Positions 27,783-35,504 of a DNA stretch of 35,504 nucleotides are shown here, piece after piece (positions within the stretch are counted from its first letter, which is position 1; each line of letters begins with the position of its first letter). The DNA is taken from positions 1 to 35,504 of the forward strand of contig NZ_FMBA01000024.1 in assembly GCF_900094935.1 (NCBI RefSeq), in the 5' to 3' direction. Both the position numbers and the translations under genes were made by a program. Origin of the DNA: Gilliamella intestini (GTDB lineage Bacteria > Pseudomonadota > Gammaproteobacteria > Enterobacterales > Orbaceae). The notes under the pieces are model-generated. The model made no database searches. It was not told where the DNA came from and worked only from the letters and a program-made list of their open reading frames with translations.

Positions 27783-28238
27783 TTAACTATTAGTTAAGTT
27801 TAATTTAGTGATTGGATCTTTGGTGCAATCATAATTTTGGAAAACTTCTGGTAATGGTTTTGGATTATTATGCTTATCAACTGAAACATAAGTAAATATA
27901 GCATCTGTTATGCAAAAGCGTTCAGTAGTATCAGATGTATCAATGACTTTTTTAACCCAAACTTCAATACCAATGGTGATAGATGTTTTTCCTGTTTTAA
28001 TGCATTGTGCGTAACAACAAACCACATCTCCTACCATTGCTGGTTTGTAAAATGTAATACTACTAGCATTAACTGTTACAACTCTGTTTCTTGCGATCTC
28101 TTTTGATAAAATGCCACCAGCAAGATCCATTTGAGACATAATCCATCCACCAAAAATGTGCCCATGTGGATTAGTGTCAGCCGGCATCGCTAGTGTTCTA
28201 AGTACCAATTGACCTTTAGGGGCTATATTTTGTATCAT
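27783..28238 (-). CDS. yciA: Acyl-CoA thioesterase YciA
   Basis: YciA is a hotdog-fold thioesterase with broad acyl-CoA specificity. I favour the ATG at 28238 (GGAG about nine bases upstream, inside the longer frame); an ATG at 28253 is also possible. The protein is about 151 residues. LRTLAMPADTN and IFGGWIMSQMD are diagnostic, and Asp38 in MSQMD matches the catalytic Asp. The usual GDIFGGW reads GHIFGGW here. The C-terminus is longer than the 132 residues of E. coli YciA. It lies between yciB and cls. Confidence 0.92.
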   Translation of the reverse strand: MIQNIAPKGQLVLRTLAMPADTNPHGHIFGGWIMSQMDLAGGILSKEIARNRVVTVNASSITFYKPAMVGDVVCCYAQCIKTGKTSITIGIEVWVKKVIDTSDTTERFCITDAIFTYVSVDKHNNPKPLPEVFQNYDCTKDPITKLNLTNS

Positions 28239-28262
28239 GCTAAAATACTCCATTTGTACAAT

Positions 28263-28805
28263 TTATTTATTGTCCGTATCTTTATTCATATTTTTGTAGA
28301 TATAGATACCTGATATTAACGATAATAGTAACGATGCACCCGGTAAAATAAATACTTTAAATATCCAGAAGAAATTATCTGTAGTATAGTAGGTCGCACC
28401 TAAACTAAATGTACCACATAATATAAAGAAGAAGACCCATAATAAATTTAGTTTATTCCAAATATTTATATCTAACTGTATTTCTTTACCTAGCATTTTT
28501 TGAAGTAAATTTTTCTTAAAAATAAATTGGCTAACTAATAAAGCCATGGCAAATAAGAAATTAATAATAGTGACTTTCCATTTGATTATATTGGGATCAC
28601 GCATATAAAGTGTGAATCCACCAAAAACCATGATCATCAGATAAGAAATCAATTCTACTTTATCTACTTTTCTATATAGAATAAGAATGAGAAGAAAGCA
28701 TACCGTTGCTGCAATCATTAATGCTTGAACGCCCACAAAGACATCGTACATTGTTAAAAAAACAAAAAAGAACACAAGAGGAATAAAGTTTAAAAGTTGT
28801 TTCAT
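28263..28805 (-). CDS. yciB: Inner-membrane septation protein YciB/IspZ
   Basis: The 180-residue protein (E. coli 179) has about five membrane segments and family blocks MKQLLNFIPLVFFF, WKVTIINFLFAMALLVSQ and KMLGKEI. YciB is linked to cell-envelope synthesis and septation through the elongasome/divisome. It is directly upstream of yciA, as in E. coli. Confidence 0.93.
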   Translation of the reverse strand: MKQLLNFIPLVFFFVFLTMYDVFVGVQALMIAATVCFLLILILYRKVDKVELISYLMIMVFGGFTLYMRDPNIIKWKVTIINFLFAMALLVSQFIFKKNLLQKMLGKEIQLDINIWNKLNLLWVFFFILCGTFSLGATYYTTDNFFWIFKVFILPGASLLLSLISGIYIYKNMNKDTDNK

Positions 28806-28847
28806 TTGAGTATTAACCTAGTAAAAAGGTAAGTTATCATATTCTAA

Positions 28848-28876
28848 ATAAACAAAAAGCCTATTGGAATAGGCTT
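28848..28876 (-). terminator. Intrinsic terminator of fur
   Basis: Read on the minus strand, the stem (28868-28876 with 28857-28865) is followed by TTTTTGTTT. It overlaps the fur stop codon. It also separates fur from yciB. Confidence 0.8.
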
Positions 28877-29333
28877 ATTTTTTGTGATGAAGTTCAGGAT
28901 GAGCTTTACAATTACCAGATTGACAATGCCCATAAAGATATAAACTGTGAAAAGTTAGTTTAACACCATATTGTTCGGCAATTTCTTTTTGTCTAGCATT
29001 AATAATATCATCACGAAACTCAAATACTTCGCCACAATCCAAACAAATTAAATGATCGTGATGTTGTTGTGTAGCTAGTTCAAAAACTGCTTTGCCACCT
29101 TCAAAGTTATGGCGAGTGACAATTCCAGCATCATCAAACTGATTCAAAACACGATAGACGGTTGCAAGCCCGATTTCTTCACCCATATCAAGTAGTTTTT
29201 TATAAAGGTCTTCTACTGTAATATGTTGGCATGATGGATCTTGTAATAATTCTAAAATTTTTAATCGTGGTAACGTAACCTTTAACCCCGCGCTTTTGAG
29301 CGCTGCATTATTATCATTATCATGATTTGTCAT
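28875..29333 (-). CDS. fur: Ferric uptake regulator Fur
   Basis: Fur represses iron-acquisition genes when bound to Fe2+. The 152-residue protein has an N-terminal winged helix (GLATVYRVLNQFDDAGIV is the recognition region, about 55-72), HHDHLICLDCGE with Cys97 and Cys100, and a second Cys pair (Cys137, Cys142). It lies 78 bases after fldA, as a fldA-fur pair without ybfE. I could not find a convincing Fur box nearby. Confidence 0.97.
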   Translation of the reverse strand: MTNHDNDNNAALKSAGLKVTLPRLKILELLQDPSCQHITVEDLYKKLLDMGEEIGLATVYRVLNQFDDAGIVTRHNFEGGKAVFELATQQHHDHLICLDCGEVFEFRDDIINARQKEIAEQYGVKLTFHSLYLYGHCQSGNCKAHPELHHKK

Positions 29334-29411
29334 ATTACTTCCTGTTAAGTTATAAATATTTACTCATTATAGAAACTATATATGGTAAATAAAAGAAATC
29401 GTTTTAATAGA

Positions 29412-29924
29412 TTAAATTTTCATTTCTATTTTGACTTGATTAACCCAATTGTTGATGCGTTCTTCAGTTAATTCTGGTTGGCGATCTTCGTCAATCGCTA
29501 AACCAATAAAATGTGCATCGTCCACCAAGCTTTTTGATGCTTCGAAACTATAGCCTTCAGTTGGCCAATGCCCAACAATTTTTGCGCCTTTAGGTTCAAT
29601 AATATCACGAAGTGTACCCATAGCATCACAGAAATATTCTGCGTAATCTTCTTGATCGCCACAACCAAAAATAGCAACTATTTTATCGCTAAAATCAACT
29701 TTTTCTAAGTTAGGAAAAAAATCGTCCCAGTCTGCTTGTGATTCGCCATAGTACCAAGTTGGAATTCCAAAAAATAGATAATTGTATTGTTCTATGACTT
29801 CTTTAGTGGTTTTGGCAATGTCAAAAATGTCAGCTTTGTCATTACCCAAAGCTAGTTGGATTTGCTTTGCTACATTTTCTGTATTACCTGTGTCACTACC
29901 AAAAAAGATACCAACTTGTTTCAT
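29412..29924 (-). CDS. fldA: Flavodoxin I
   Basis: FldA is a low-potential FMN electron carrier that feeds enzymes such as IspG/IspH and radical SAM activases. The 170-residue protein (E. coli 176) has the FMN-phosphate loop SDTGNTE (10-16), Trp57 in IPTWYYG and Tyr94 in GCGDQEDY flanking the flavin. It is divergent from sucC and is followed by fur on the same strand. Confidence 0.96.
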   Translation of the reverse strand: MKQVGIFFGSDTGNTENVAKQIQLALGNDKADIFDIAKTTKEVIEQYNYLFFGIPTWYYGESQADWDDFFPNLEKVDFSDKIVAIFGCGDQEDYAEYFCDAMGTLRDIIEPKGAKIVGHWPTEGYSFEASKSLVDDAHFIGLAIDEDRQPELTEERINNWVNQVKIEMKI

Positions 29925-30108
29925 ATTTTTACCTTTACTATTTACGATATTAAGATATTTTTAATTTTTAGAAGTATATCATTGTCACTAACTATCAGCA
30001 ATAATCCTAACTTACTCTAAACATAACTTATTATGTGCTATACAATTTATTTATGTTGAATTAAAATTGTTGTCTATTTTACGTTAACTTAGGCTGTGGA
30101 ATTTCTTT

Positions 30109-31278
30109 ATGAACTTGCATGAATATCAATCTAAATGTCTTTTTAAACAATATAATTTACCCGTACCAGAAGGGTACGTTTGTAACTCAATTGGTGAAGT
30201 ACAAGATATATTAGCTGAATTAGCTTCACAAAAAGATTTAGGTCCTTGGGTGGCTAAATGTCAAGTTCATGCAGGAGGACGGGGTAAAGCAGGTGGCGTT
30301 ATTTGTACTCAAAATTATAGTGAAATAAAACAATTTGCTGAAAAATGGTTAGGGCAATATCTAGTTACTTATCAAACTACGGCTAAAGGTCAGCCTGTTA
30401 ACAAGATTTTAATTGAAAAAGCGTCTAATATTCATAAAGAATTGTATTTGGGAGCGGTGGTTGATCGTAGCTCTAAACGTGTTGTGATTATGGCTTCGAC
30501 AGAAGGTGGAGTTGATATTGAAAGTGTTGCTGAAAACTCACCACACTTAATTTATAAAACCTCGCTTGATCCTTTAACAGGGCCTTGTGCTTACCAAGGC
30601 CGTGAGCTGGCATTTAAATTAGGTTTGACAGGTAAATTAGTAAACCAATTTACAAAGCTGTTTGTGAATTTTGCAAAGCTGTTTTTAGAAAATGATGTTT
30701 CGTTAGCCGAAGTCAATCCTTTAGTGATTACTGATTTAAATGAACTTATTTGTTTAGATGCGAAAGTGGTTTTAGATGATAATGCGATTTTTAGACATCC
30801 AAACTTAAATATTTTAAGAGATACAACGCAAGAAGATGAACGCGAATCAATTGCTGCAAAACAAGGTATTAGCTATGTATCACTAAACGGTAATATTGGT
30901 TGTATGGTTAATGGGGCAGGTCTTGCGATGGCAACTATGGATATTATTAAACTGCATGGTGGGGAACCTGCTAACTTTTTGGATGTTGGTGGTGGGACGA
31001 CAAAAGAACGTGTTGCAGAGGCATTTAAGTTGATATTATCCGACAAAAATGTGAAAGCGATTTTAGTTAATATTTTTGGTGGTATTGTTCGTTGTGATTT
31101 AATTGCTGATGGAATTATTAGTGCAATTAAAGAAATTGGTCTTACCGTTCCTGTTGTTGTTCGTCTTGAAGGTAATAACGCTGCACTTGCTAGAAAAATT
31201 CTCGCTAAAAGTGAATTAAATATTATTACTGCCGAAAGTTTAATAGATGCAGCTCAAAAAATCGTTGCTGTTGTTTAA
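30109..31278 (+). CDS. sucC: Succinyl-CoA synthetase beta subunit
   Basis: SucC with SucD interconverts succinyl-CoA and succinate with ATP formation. The 389-residue protein (E. coli 388) has an ATP-grasp N-terminal half ([15 protein letters not shown]-like block near residue 52, ending in AEVNPL) and a ligase C-terminal half ([23 protein letters not shown]). sucD follows 27 bases later. No sucAB or sdh genes lie upstream; fldA does. The ribosome-binding site is weak. Confidence 0.97.
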   Translation: MNLHEYQSKCLFKQYNLPVPEGYVCNSIGEVQDILAELASQKDLGPWVAKCQVHAGGRGKAGGVICTQNYSEIKQFAEKWLGQYLVTYQTTAKGQPVNKILIEKASNIHKELYLGAVVDRSSKRVVIMASTEGGVDIESVAENSPHLIYKTSLDPLTGPCAYQGRELAFKLGLTGKLVNQFTKLFVNFAKLFLENDVSLAEVNPLVITDLNELICLDAKVVLDDNAIFRHPNLNILRDTTQEDERESIAAKQGISYVSLNGNIGCMVNGAGLAMATMDIIKLHGGEPANFLDVGGGTTKERVAEAFKLILSDKNVKAILVNIFGGIVRCDLIADGIISAIKEIGLTVPVVVRLEGNNAALARKILAKSELNIITAESLIDAAQKIVAVV

Positions 31279-31305
31279 TAATAGGGCGCATGGAGAATAG
31301 TTATT

Positions 31306-32178
31306 ATGTCAATTTTAGTTAATAAAGAAACCAAAGTTATTTGCCAAGGATTTACAGGTAGTCAAGGAACTTTTCATTCACAGCAAGCGCTTGCTTATGG
31401 TACTAAGCTAGTCGGTGGTGTAACTCCTGGCAAAGGAGGTACAACCCATTTAGGTCTACCGGTCTTTAACACAGTTAAAGAAGCTGTTATAGCTACAGGT
31501 GCAACAGCAAGTGTTATTTATGTGCCAGCAGCATTTGGTAAAGATTCTATTTTAGAGGCGATTGATGCAGGTATTAAATTAATTGTCTGTATCACTGAAG
31601 GTATCCCAACTTTAGATATGCTTATAGTTAAAGAAAAATTACAACAAAAAGATGTCATAATGATTGGGCCAAATTGCCCAGGTATTATTGTTCCTGATGA
31701 ATGTAAAATAGGTATTATGCCTGGGCATATTCACCTAGCTGGGAAAGTGGGGATTGTTTCACGTTCTGGTACATTAACTTATGAGGCAGTGAAGCAAACA
31801 ACAGATATTGGTTTAGGGCAATCAGTATGTGTGGGCATTGGTGGTGATCCTATTCCTGGTAGTGATTTTATTTCTATTTTGGCGTTACTTGAACAAGACC
31901 CTAAGACTGAAGTTATTGTTATGATTGGTGAAATTGGTGGTACAGCGGAAGAGGAAGCTGCCGAATATATTAAAAATTATGTAACTAAACCTGTTATTGC
32001 CTATATTGCGGGGCTTTCTGCTCCTTCAGGAAAGCGTATGGGACATGCAGGTGCAATTATTTCGGGGAATAAAGGTACCGCATCAGAAAAATCAAAAATT
32101 CTGCAAGCTGCGGGTATTACAGTTGTAAAAAGTCTTACAGATATTGCTGATGCGGTAAAAAAACAAATTAAGATATAG
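31306..32178 (+). CDS. sucD: Succinyl-CoA synthetase alpha subunit
   Basis: SucD carries the phosphohistidine intermediate: His247 lies in GHAGAIISG. The N-terminal Rossmann part holds [10 protein letters not shown] (15-24) for CoA. The protein is 290 residues (E. coli 289). GGAG lies about 11 bases before the start. It is co-transcribed with sucC and is followed by the FNR-controlled cyd promoter. Confidence 0.97.
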   Translation: MSILVNKETKVICQGFTGSQGTFHSQQALAYGTKLVGGVTPGKGGTTHLGLPVFNTVKEAVIATGATASVIYVPAAFGKDSILEAIDAGIKLIVCITEGIPTLDMLIVKEKLQQKDVIMIGPNCPGIIVPDECKIGIMPGHIHLAGKVGIVSRSGTLTYEAVKQTTDIGLGQSVCVGIGGDPIPGSDFISILALLEQDPKTEVIVMIGEIGGTAEEEAAEYIKNYVTKPVIAYIAGLSAPSGKRMGHAGAIISGNKGTASEKSKILQAAGITVVKSLTDIADAVKKQIKI

Positions 32179-32183
32179 TTTTT

Positions 32184-32225
32184 TTGATGTATATCAATTT
32201 TATTCTACAATTATCAGTGTATAAT
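32184..32225 (+). promoter_or_regulatory. FNR-type promoter of cydABX
   Basis: TTGAT-GTAT-ATCAA (32184-32197) is a perfect FNR dyad. A perfect TATAAT lies at 32220-32225. If transcription starts seven bases after the -10 (about 32232), the dyad is centred at -41.5, the class II activator position. No good -35 hexamer is visible, as expected for an activator-dependent promoter. Confidence 0.75.
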
Positions 32226-32276
32226 GGCTTACGATAACGTATAAATTTGTGGGCATTTAAGGATTAGGGAGTGCTT

Positions 32277-33848
32277 ATGTTAGATATAGTAGAACTTTCA
32301 CGCCTCCAGTTTGCACTTACAGCAATGTATCATTTTATTTTTGTGCCATTAACGCTAGGTTTGGCGTTTATGTTAGCAATTATGGAAACTGTATATGTTG
32401 TTAGTGGTAAGCAAGTCTGGAAGGATATGACGAAATTTTGGGGAAAACTGTTTGCTATCAACTTTGCTGTTGGTGTAGCAACGGGTTTAACTATGGAGTT
32501 TCAATTTGGTACCAATTGGTCTCATTACTCGCATTATGTGGGGGATATTTTTGGTGCGCCGTTAGCGATAGAAGGTTTAATGGCTTTTTTCCTTGAATCA
32601 ACGATGGTTGGTTTATTCTTCTTTGGATGGGATAGGTTGAGTCGTGGTAAACACTTACTGGTTACATGGTGTGTTGCGTTTGGCTCAAATTTATCAGCAC
32701 TTTGGATCTTAGTTGCTAATGGTTGGATGCAATTTCCTGTTGGTTCTGAGTTTAATCCGATCAATTCTCGTATGGAAATGGCAAGCTTTTATGATCTAAT
32801 TACTAATTCTGTGGCGCAATACAAATTTGTTCATACTGTAACCGCAGGTTATTTAACTGGTGCGATTTTTGTATTAAGTATTAGTTCTTACTATTTACTA
32901 AAAAAACGAGATGTTGGATTTGCAAAACGTTCTTTTGCTGTGGCAGCTCCATTTGGTTTTATCATGTCAATTACTGTTGCAATTATGGGGGATGAAGCAG
33001 GTCACGAGATGACAACTGTTCAACCTGTTAAGCTTGCTGCTATTGAAGCTGAATGGGAAACTCAACCTGCACCTGCATCATTTAATGTTATTGCTTTTCC
33101 ATCACAAAAAAATAAAGAAAATTTATTCTCAATAAAAATTCCTTATGCGATGGGTATAATGACTACACGTTCACTTGATACTCAAGTAACAGGGTTAAAA
33201 GACATATTAAAGAATAACGAAATCAGAATTCGTAATGGTATTTTAGCTTACACGAATTTAGAAAAAATCCAACAAGGAAATCAAGATCCAACAGTTCTTA
33301 AAGCATTCGAGGATAATAAATCTGATTTAGGCTATGGTTATTTAGTTAAACGTTTTACTGATCGGGATAATTTGACTATCCCCCAAGCAACGGAAGAACA
33401 TATCAAAGCTGCGACAGAAGATTCAATTCCTACTGTTTGGCCATTATTTTGGGCACTTAGAGGTATGGTTGGTTGTGGTTTGTTAATGATTTTGGGAACA
33501 GGTATCGCTTTATGGACTACCTATAAAAACAAAATCGGTGAAAAACGTTGGTTATGCCGTTTATTGATTTTATTTTTACCTTTACCATGGTTAGCTTGTG
33601 AATGTGGTTGGTTTGTGGCTGAATATGGCCGTCAACCATGGGCAATTCAAGATATTTTACCGACAGGTGTTGCGAATTCTTCATTAACTCCTGGTGAAGT
33701 CTTATTTTCTATGGTGCTTATTTGTGGGCTTTACACGCTGTTCTTGGTTGCAGAAATGTTCTTGATGTTTAAGTTTGCTCGCTTAGGACCAAGTTCTTTG
33801 GGCACAGGCAACTATCATTATGAAAAAACGCAACAGCTAACAGAATAA
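32277..33848 (+). CDS. cydA: Cytochrome bd ubiquinol oxidase subunit I
   Basis: CydA carries hemes b558, b595 and d of the high-affinity terminal oxidase. From the ATG at 32277 (GGGAG upstream) the protein is 523 residues (E. coli 522); the frame also opens at a GTG six bases earlier. His19 (in MYHFIFVPL), the second His in KFVHTV, and a conserved GRQPWAI are visible. The Q-loop has the long C-terminal insert ([14 protein letters not shown]...), so this is the L-type. GDESGY of E. coli reads GDEAGH here. Confidence 0.97.
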   Translation: MLDIVELSRLQFALTAMYHFIFVPLTLGLAFMLAIMETVYVVSGKQVWKDMTKFWGKLFAINFAVGVATGLTMEFQFGTNWSHYSHYVGDIFGAPLAIEGLMAFFLESTMVGLFFFGWDRLSRGKHLLVTWCVAFGSNLSALWILVANGWMQFPVGSEFNPINSRMEMASFYDLITNSVAQYKFVHTVTAGYLTGAIFVLSISSYYLLKKRDVGFAKRSFAVAAPFGFIMSITVAIMGDEAGHEMTTVQPVKLAAIEAEWETQPAPASFNVIAFPSQKNKENLFSIKIPYAMGIMTTRSLDTQVTGLKDILKNNEIRIRNGILAYTNLEKIQQGNQDPTVLKAFEDNKSDLGYGYLVKRFTDRDNLTIPQATEEHIKAATEDSIPTVWPLFWALRGMVGCGLLMILGTGIALWTTYKNKIGEKRWLCRLLILFLPLPWLACECGWFVAEYGRQPWAIQDILPTGVANSSLTPGEVLFSMVLICGLYTLFLVAEMFLMFKFARLGPSSLGTGNYHYEKTQQLTE

Positions 33849-33867
33849 GGCATAGGGAGTATACACA

Positions 33868-35004
33868 ATGATTGATTACGAAATTGTACGCGTCATCTGG
33901 TGGGTACTGATTAGTGTTGTTTTAATCGGTTTTGTTGTCACAGATGGGTTTGATATGGGCGTGGGTATTTTATTACCGTTTATCGGTAAAACAGACACTG
34001 AACGTCGAATTATGATAAATGCAATTGCTCCTCATTGGGATGGTAACCAAGTTTGGTTAATTACCGCTGGAGCAGGGATTTTTGCAGCATGGCCAGATGC
34101 ATATGCAGTGTCTTTTTCTGGATTTTATATTGCGATGATTTTGGTACTTTGTGCATTGTTTTTTAGACCAATTGGTTTTGATTATCGCAGTAAACTAGAA
34201 AATTCTAAGTGGCGAACCTTATGGGATGCAGGTATTTTTGCAGGTAGCTTTGTGCCAGCATTGGTTTTTGGTGTTGCTTTTGGTAATTTATTACAAGGTG
34301 TTCCATTTAGATTTGATAACTTTTATCGAGTTTTTTATGATGGTAACTTTTTTAGATTACTTAATCCTTTTGCTCTATTGACTGGTGTTGTGAGCTTAAT
34401 GTTATTTGTTGCTCATGGTGGGGCGTGGTTACAAATGAAAACATCAGGTGAACTTTATTTAAGAGCAAGAAAGGCTACACAAATTGCTAGTTTAATTATG
34501 CTAATTGCATTTGTTTTAGCGGGAGTTTGGGTTGTGTTTGGTATTCATGGTTATGAAATTACTAGTGTGATTGATTATAATGCAGCATCACAACCGTTAA
34601 ATAAAACTGTATCTACAGATGCATCGTGGTTAACTAACTATATGAATTATCCTATTTTATGGATAGTACCAATTTTAGGTGTTGTATTGCCACTATTAAC
34701 CATTGTTTTTTCTAGTGCAAATAAAAATGCATTAGTATTTATTTCATCAATATTAACAATTGCTTGTGTTTTATTTACTTATGGTATTGCAACTTTCCCA
34801 TTCATTATACCTTCAAGCATTATGCCAAATGCAAGTTTGACAATATGGGATGCATCATCAAGTCAATTAACACTTAATATTATGTTTGTTGTTGTTCTTA
34901 TATTTTTACCTATTGTTCTTTTTTATACTATTTGGTCATATATCAAAATGTTTGGAAGACTTGATAAAAATCATATTGAAAACAATAAACATTCTCTTTA
35001 TTAA
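33868..35004 (+). CDS. cydB: Cytochrome bd ubiquinol oxidase subunit II
   Basis: CydB is the membrane partner of CydA in the bd oxidase. The 378-residue protein (E. coli 379) has about eight or nine hydrophobic segments. VTDGFDMGVG (24-33) and HWDGNQVWLITAGAG near residue 56 are diagnostic. GGAG lies nine bases upstream of the start, 19 bases after cydA. cydX follows by nine bases. Confidence 0.97.
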   Translation: MIDYEIVRVIWWVLISVVLIGFVVTDGFDMGVGILLPFIGKTDTERRIMINAIAPHWDGNQVWLITAGAGIFAAWPDAYAVSFSGFYIAMILVLCALFFRPIGFDYRSKLENSKWRTLWDAGIFAGSFVPALVFGVAFGNLLQGVPFRFDNFYRVFYDGNFFRLLNPFALLTGVVSLMLFVAHGGAWLQMKTSGELYLRARKATQIASLIMLIAFVLAGVWVVFGIHGYEITSVIDYNAASQPLNKTVSTDASWLTNYMNYPILWIVPILGVVLPLLTIVFSSANKNALVFISSILTIACVLFTYGIATFPFIIPSSIMPNASLTIWDASSSQLTLNIMFVVVLIFLPIVLFYTIWSYIKMFGRLDKNHIENNKHSLY

Positions 35005-35013
35005 GGAACAGCT

Positions 35014-35124
35014 ATGTATTATATTTTATGGTTTATAGGACTTATTGCTACATGTATGTTATCAGTTGTAGTTGGCTTATGGGTTGAACGAGATAGTAGT
35101 GAAAAAGAATATAAAAATAAATAA
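35014..35124 (+). CDS. cydX: Cytochrome bd oxidase small subunit CydX
   Basis: This is a 36-codon gene that starts MYYILWFIGLIATCML and ends in a charged tail (ERDSSEKEYKNK). It is one membrane helix with a short tail, as in E. coli CydX (37 residues), which is needed for stable, active bd oxidase. AAGGA lies about six bases before the ATG. It completes cydABX. Confidence 0.93.
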   Translation: MYYILWFIGLIATCMLSVVVGLWVERDSSEKEYKNK

Positions 35125-35164
35125 TATTAATTAAAAAAATAAAAACAGGTGGCTATTTGTCACT

Positions 35165-35504
35165 TCAAATTAATAACAAACCTCGATATAATTCGGGGTT
35201 TATTTTTTTATTTAAACCATAAATAGGATTTTTAATTTGGATTTTATTAAATAAATTAAAAAATAGCCTAAAAAAACGTAACAAAAATAGCTTTATCGCT
35301 ATTTTCTTGATATTTTGAGCCGTTGCAGCCAATAAACACTGCATTTGAACCTGCGCTCTTCCTCTAAATCTTGCATAGCGATGTCCGTGGTGTTGTTTAG
35401 CGTCAGCAAAGCTGCGCTCTATGGTCTCTTTTCTCCGAGTATAGACTTTTTTACCCCAATGGCTTAAACGAATCTCGTTGGCTTTCTCTTTATCTACTTC
35501 CCAG
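35165..35504 (-). CDS. IS1182-like transposase, C-terminal part (5' end outside window)
   Basis: The frame is open from the window edge to a TGA at 35165. It holds KETIERSFADAK and HRYARFRGRAQVQMQ, followed by CLLAATAQNIKKIA, the typical C-terminal DDE block (with the catalytic Glu in IER) of IS1182/IS5-group transposases. The N-terminal part is not visible. The last ~17 codons overlap the cydX terminator hairpin. Confidence 0.85.
   Translation of the reverse strand, partial: WEVDKEKANEIRLSHWGKKVYTRRKETIERSFADAKQHHGHRYARFRGRAQVQMQCLLAATAQNIKKIAIKLFLLRFFRLFFNLFNKIQIKNPIYGLNKKINPELYRGLLLI
35178..35210 (+). terminator. Intrinsic terminator after cydX
   Basis: A 9-bp stem (35178-35186 with 35193-35201, one G-T pair) with a 6-base loop is followed by a run of seven T. 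It lies 53 bases after the cydX stop and within the 3' end of the facing transposase frame. Confidence 0.8.

Noticed and set aside
29960-30000. Fur box upstream of fldA
   Set aside because: Only a partial, weak match to the 19-bp dyad; not enough to call.
1-35504. CRISPR arrays, tRNA or rRNA genes
   Set aside because: I looked on both strands and saw no regularly spaced repeats, cloverleaf or rRNA-like segments.

Overview
The window is AT-rich DNA from a gammaproteobacterium. Most proteins resemble those of enteric bacteria closely, but the low GC, single-gene spacing and decayed insertion sequences suggest a host-associated relative. Orbaceae (the Gilliamella/Frischella/Orbus group) fits best; this is inferred from protein character and gene order, not from a marker gene.

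Layout. 1-777: the 3' end of an adhesin-like gene cut by the window edge. 778-1386: hairpins and an IS remnant. 1387-3054: ettA. 3147-6711: a leftward lipopolysaccharide-core cluster, waaG-waaP, followed by a YbjD-type OLD nuclease. 6890-7650: a decayed rve-type IS. 7721-8647: yhcC. 8648-11674: an accessory island holding another IS remnant, a second adhesin-like gene that is out of frame at a 7-bp repeat, and a GC-rich tract packed with hairpins. A 39-bp direct repeat flanks most of the island. 11675-22868: glyA, an EF-hand membrane protein, uup, sotB, tpx, apbC and metG. 23141-26254: tolC, nudF and cpdA. 26313-29924: leftward cls, yciA, yciB, fur and fldA. 30109-35124: sucCD and then cydABX. 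From 35165 to the window end: the 3' part of an IS1182-like transposase.

How the genes work together. Several neighbourhoods match the enteric arrangement: apbC/metG divergent, tolC-nudF-cpdA, yciA-yciB, fldA-fur, and sucCD upstream of cydAB. SucCD stands without sucAB or sdhCDAB in front of it, consistent with a reduced TCA cycle. The oxygen-scavenging bd oxidase operon cydABX has a perfect FNR box placed for class II activation, pointing to a low-oxygen life. LPS-core synthesis (WaaG, WaaP), the TolC outer-membrane channel and cardiolipin synthase cover the envelope. The two adhesin-like proteins are the likely host-contact factors.

The most unusual item is the adhesin locus at 9491-10815. 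A ribosome-binding site and start codon lie in one frame, the signal peptide and mature protein lie in another, and three copies of a heptamer sit at the junction. One more copy would restore the frame exactly, so the gene looks like a phase-variable gene in the OFF state, or else one caught at an early step of decay.
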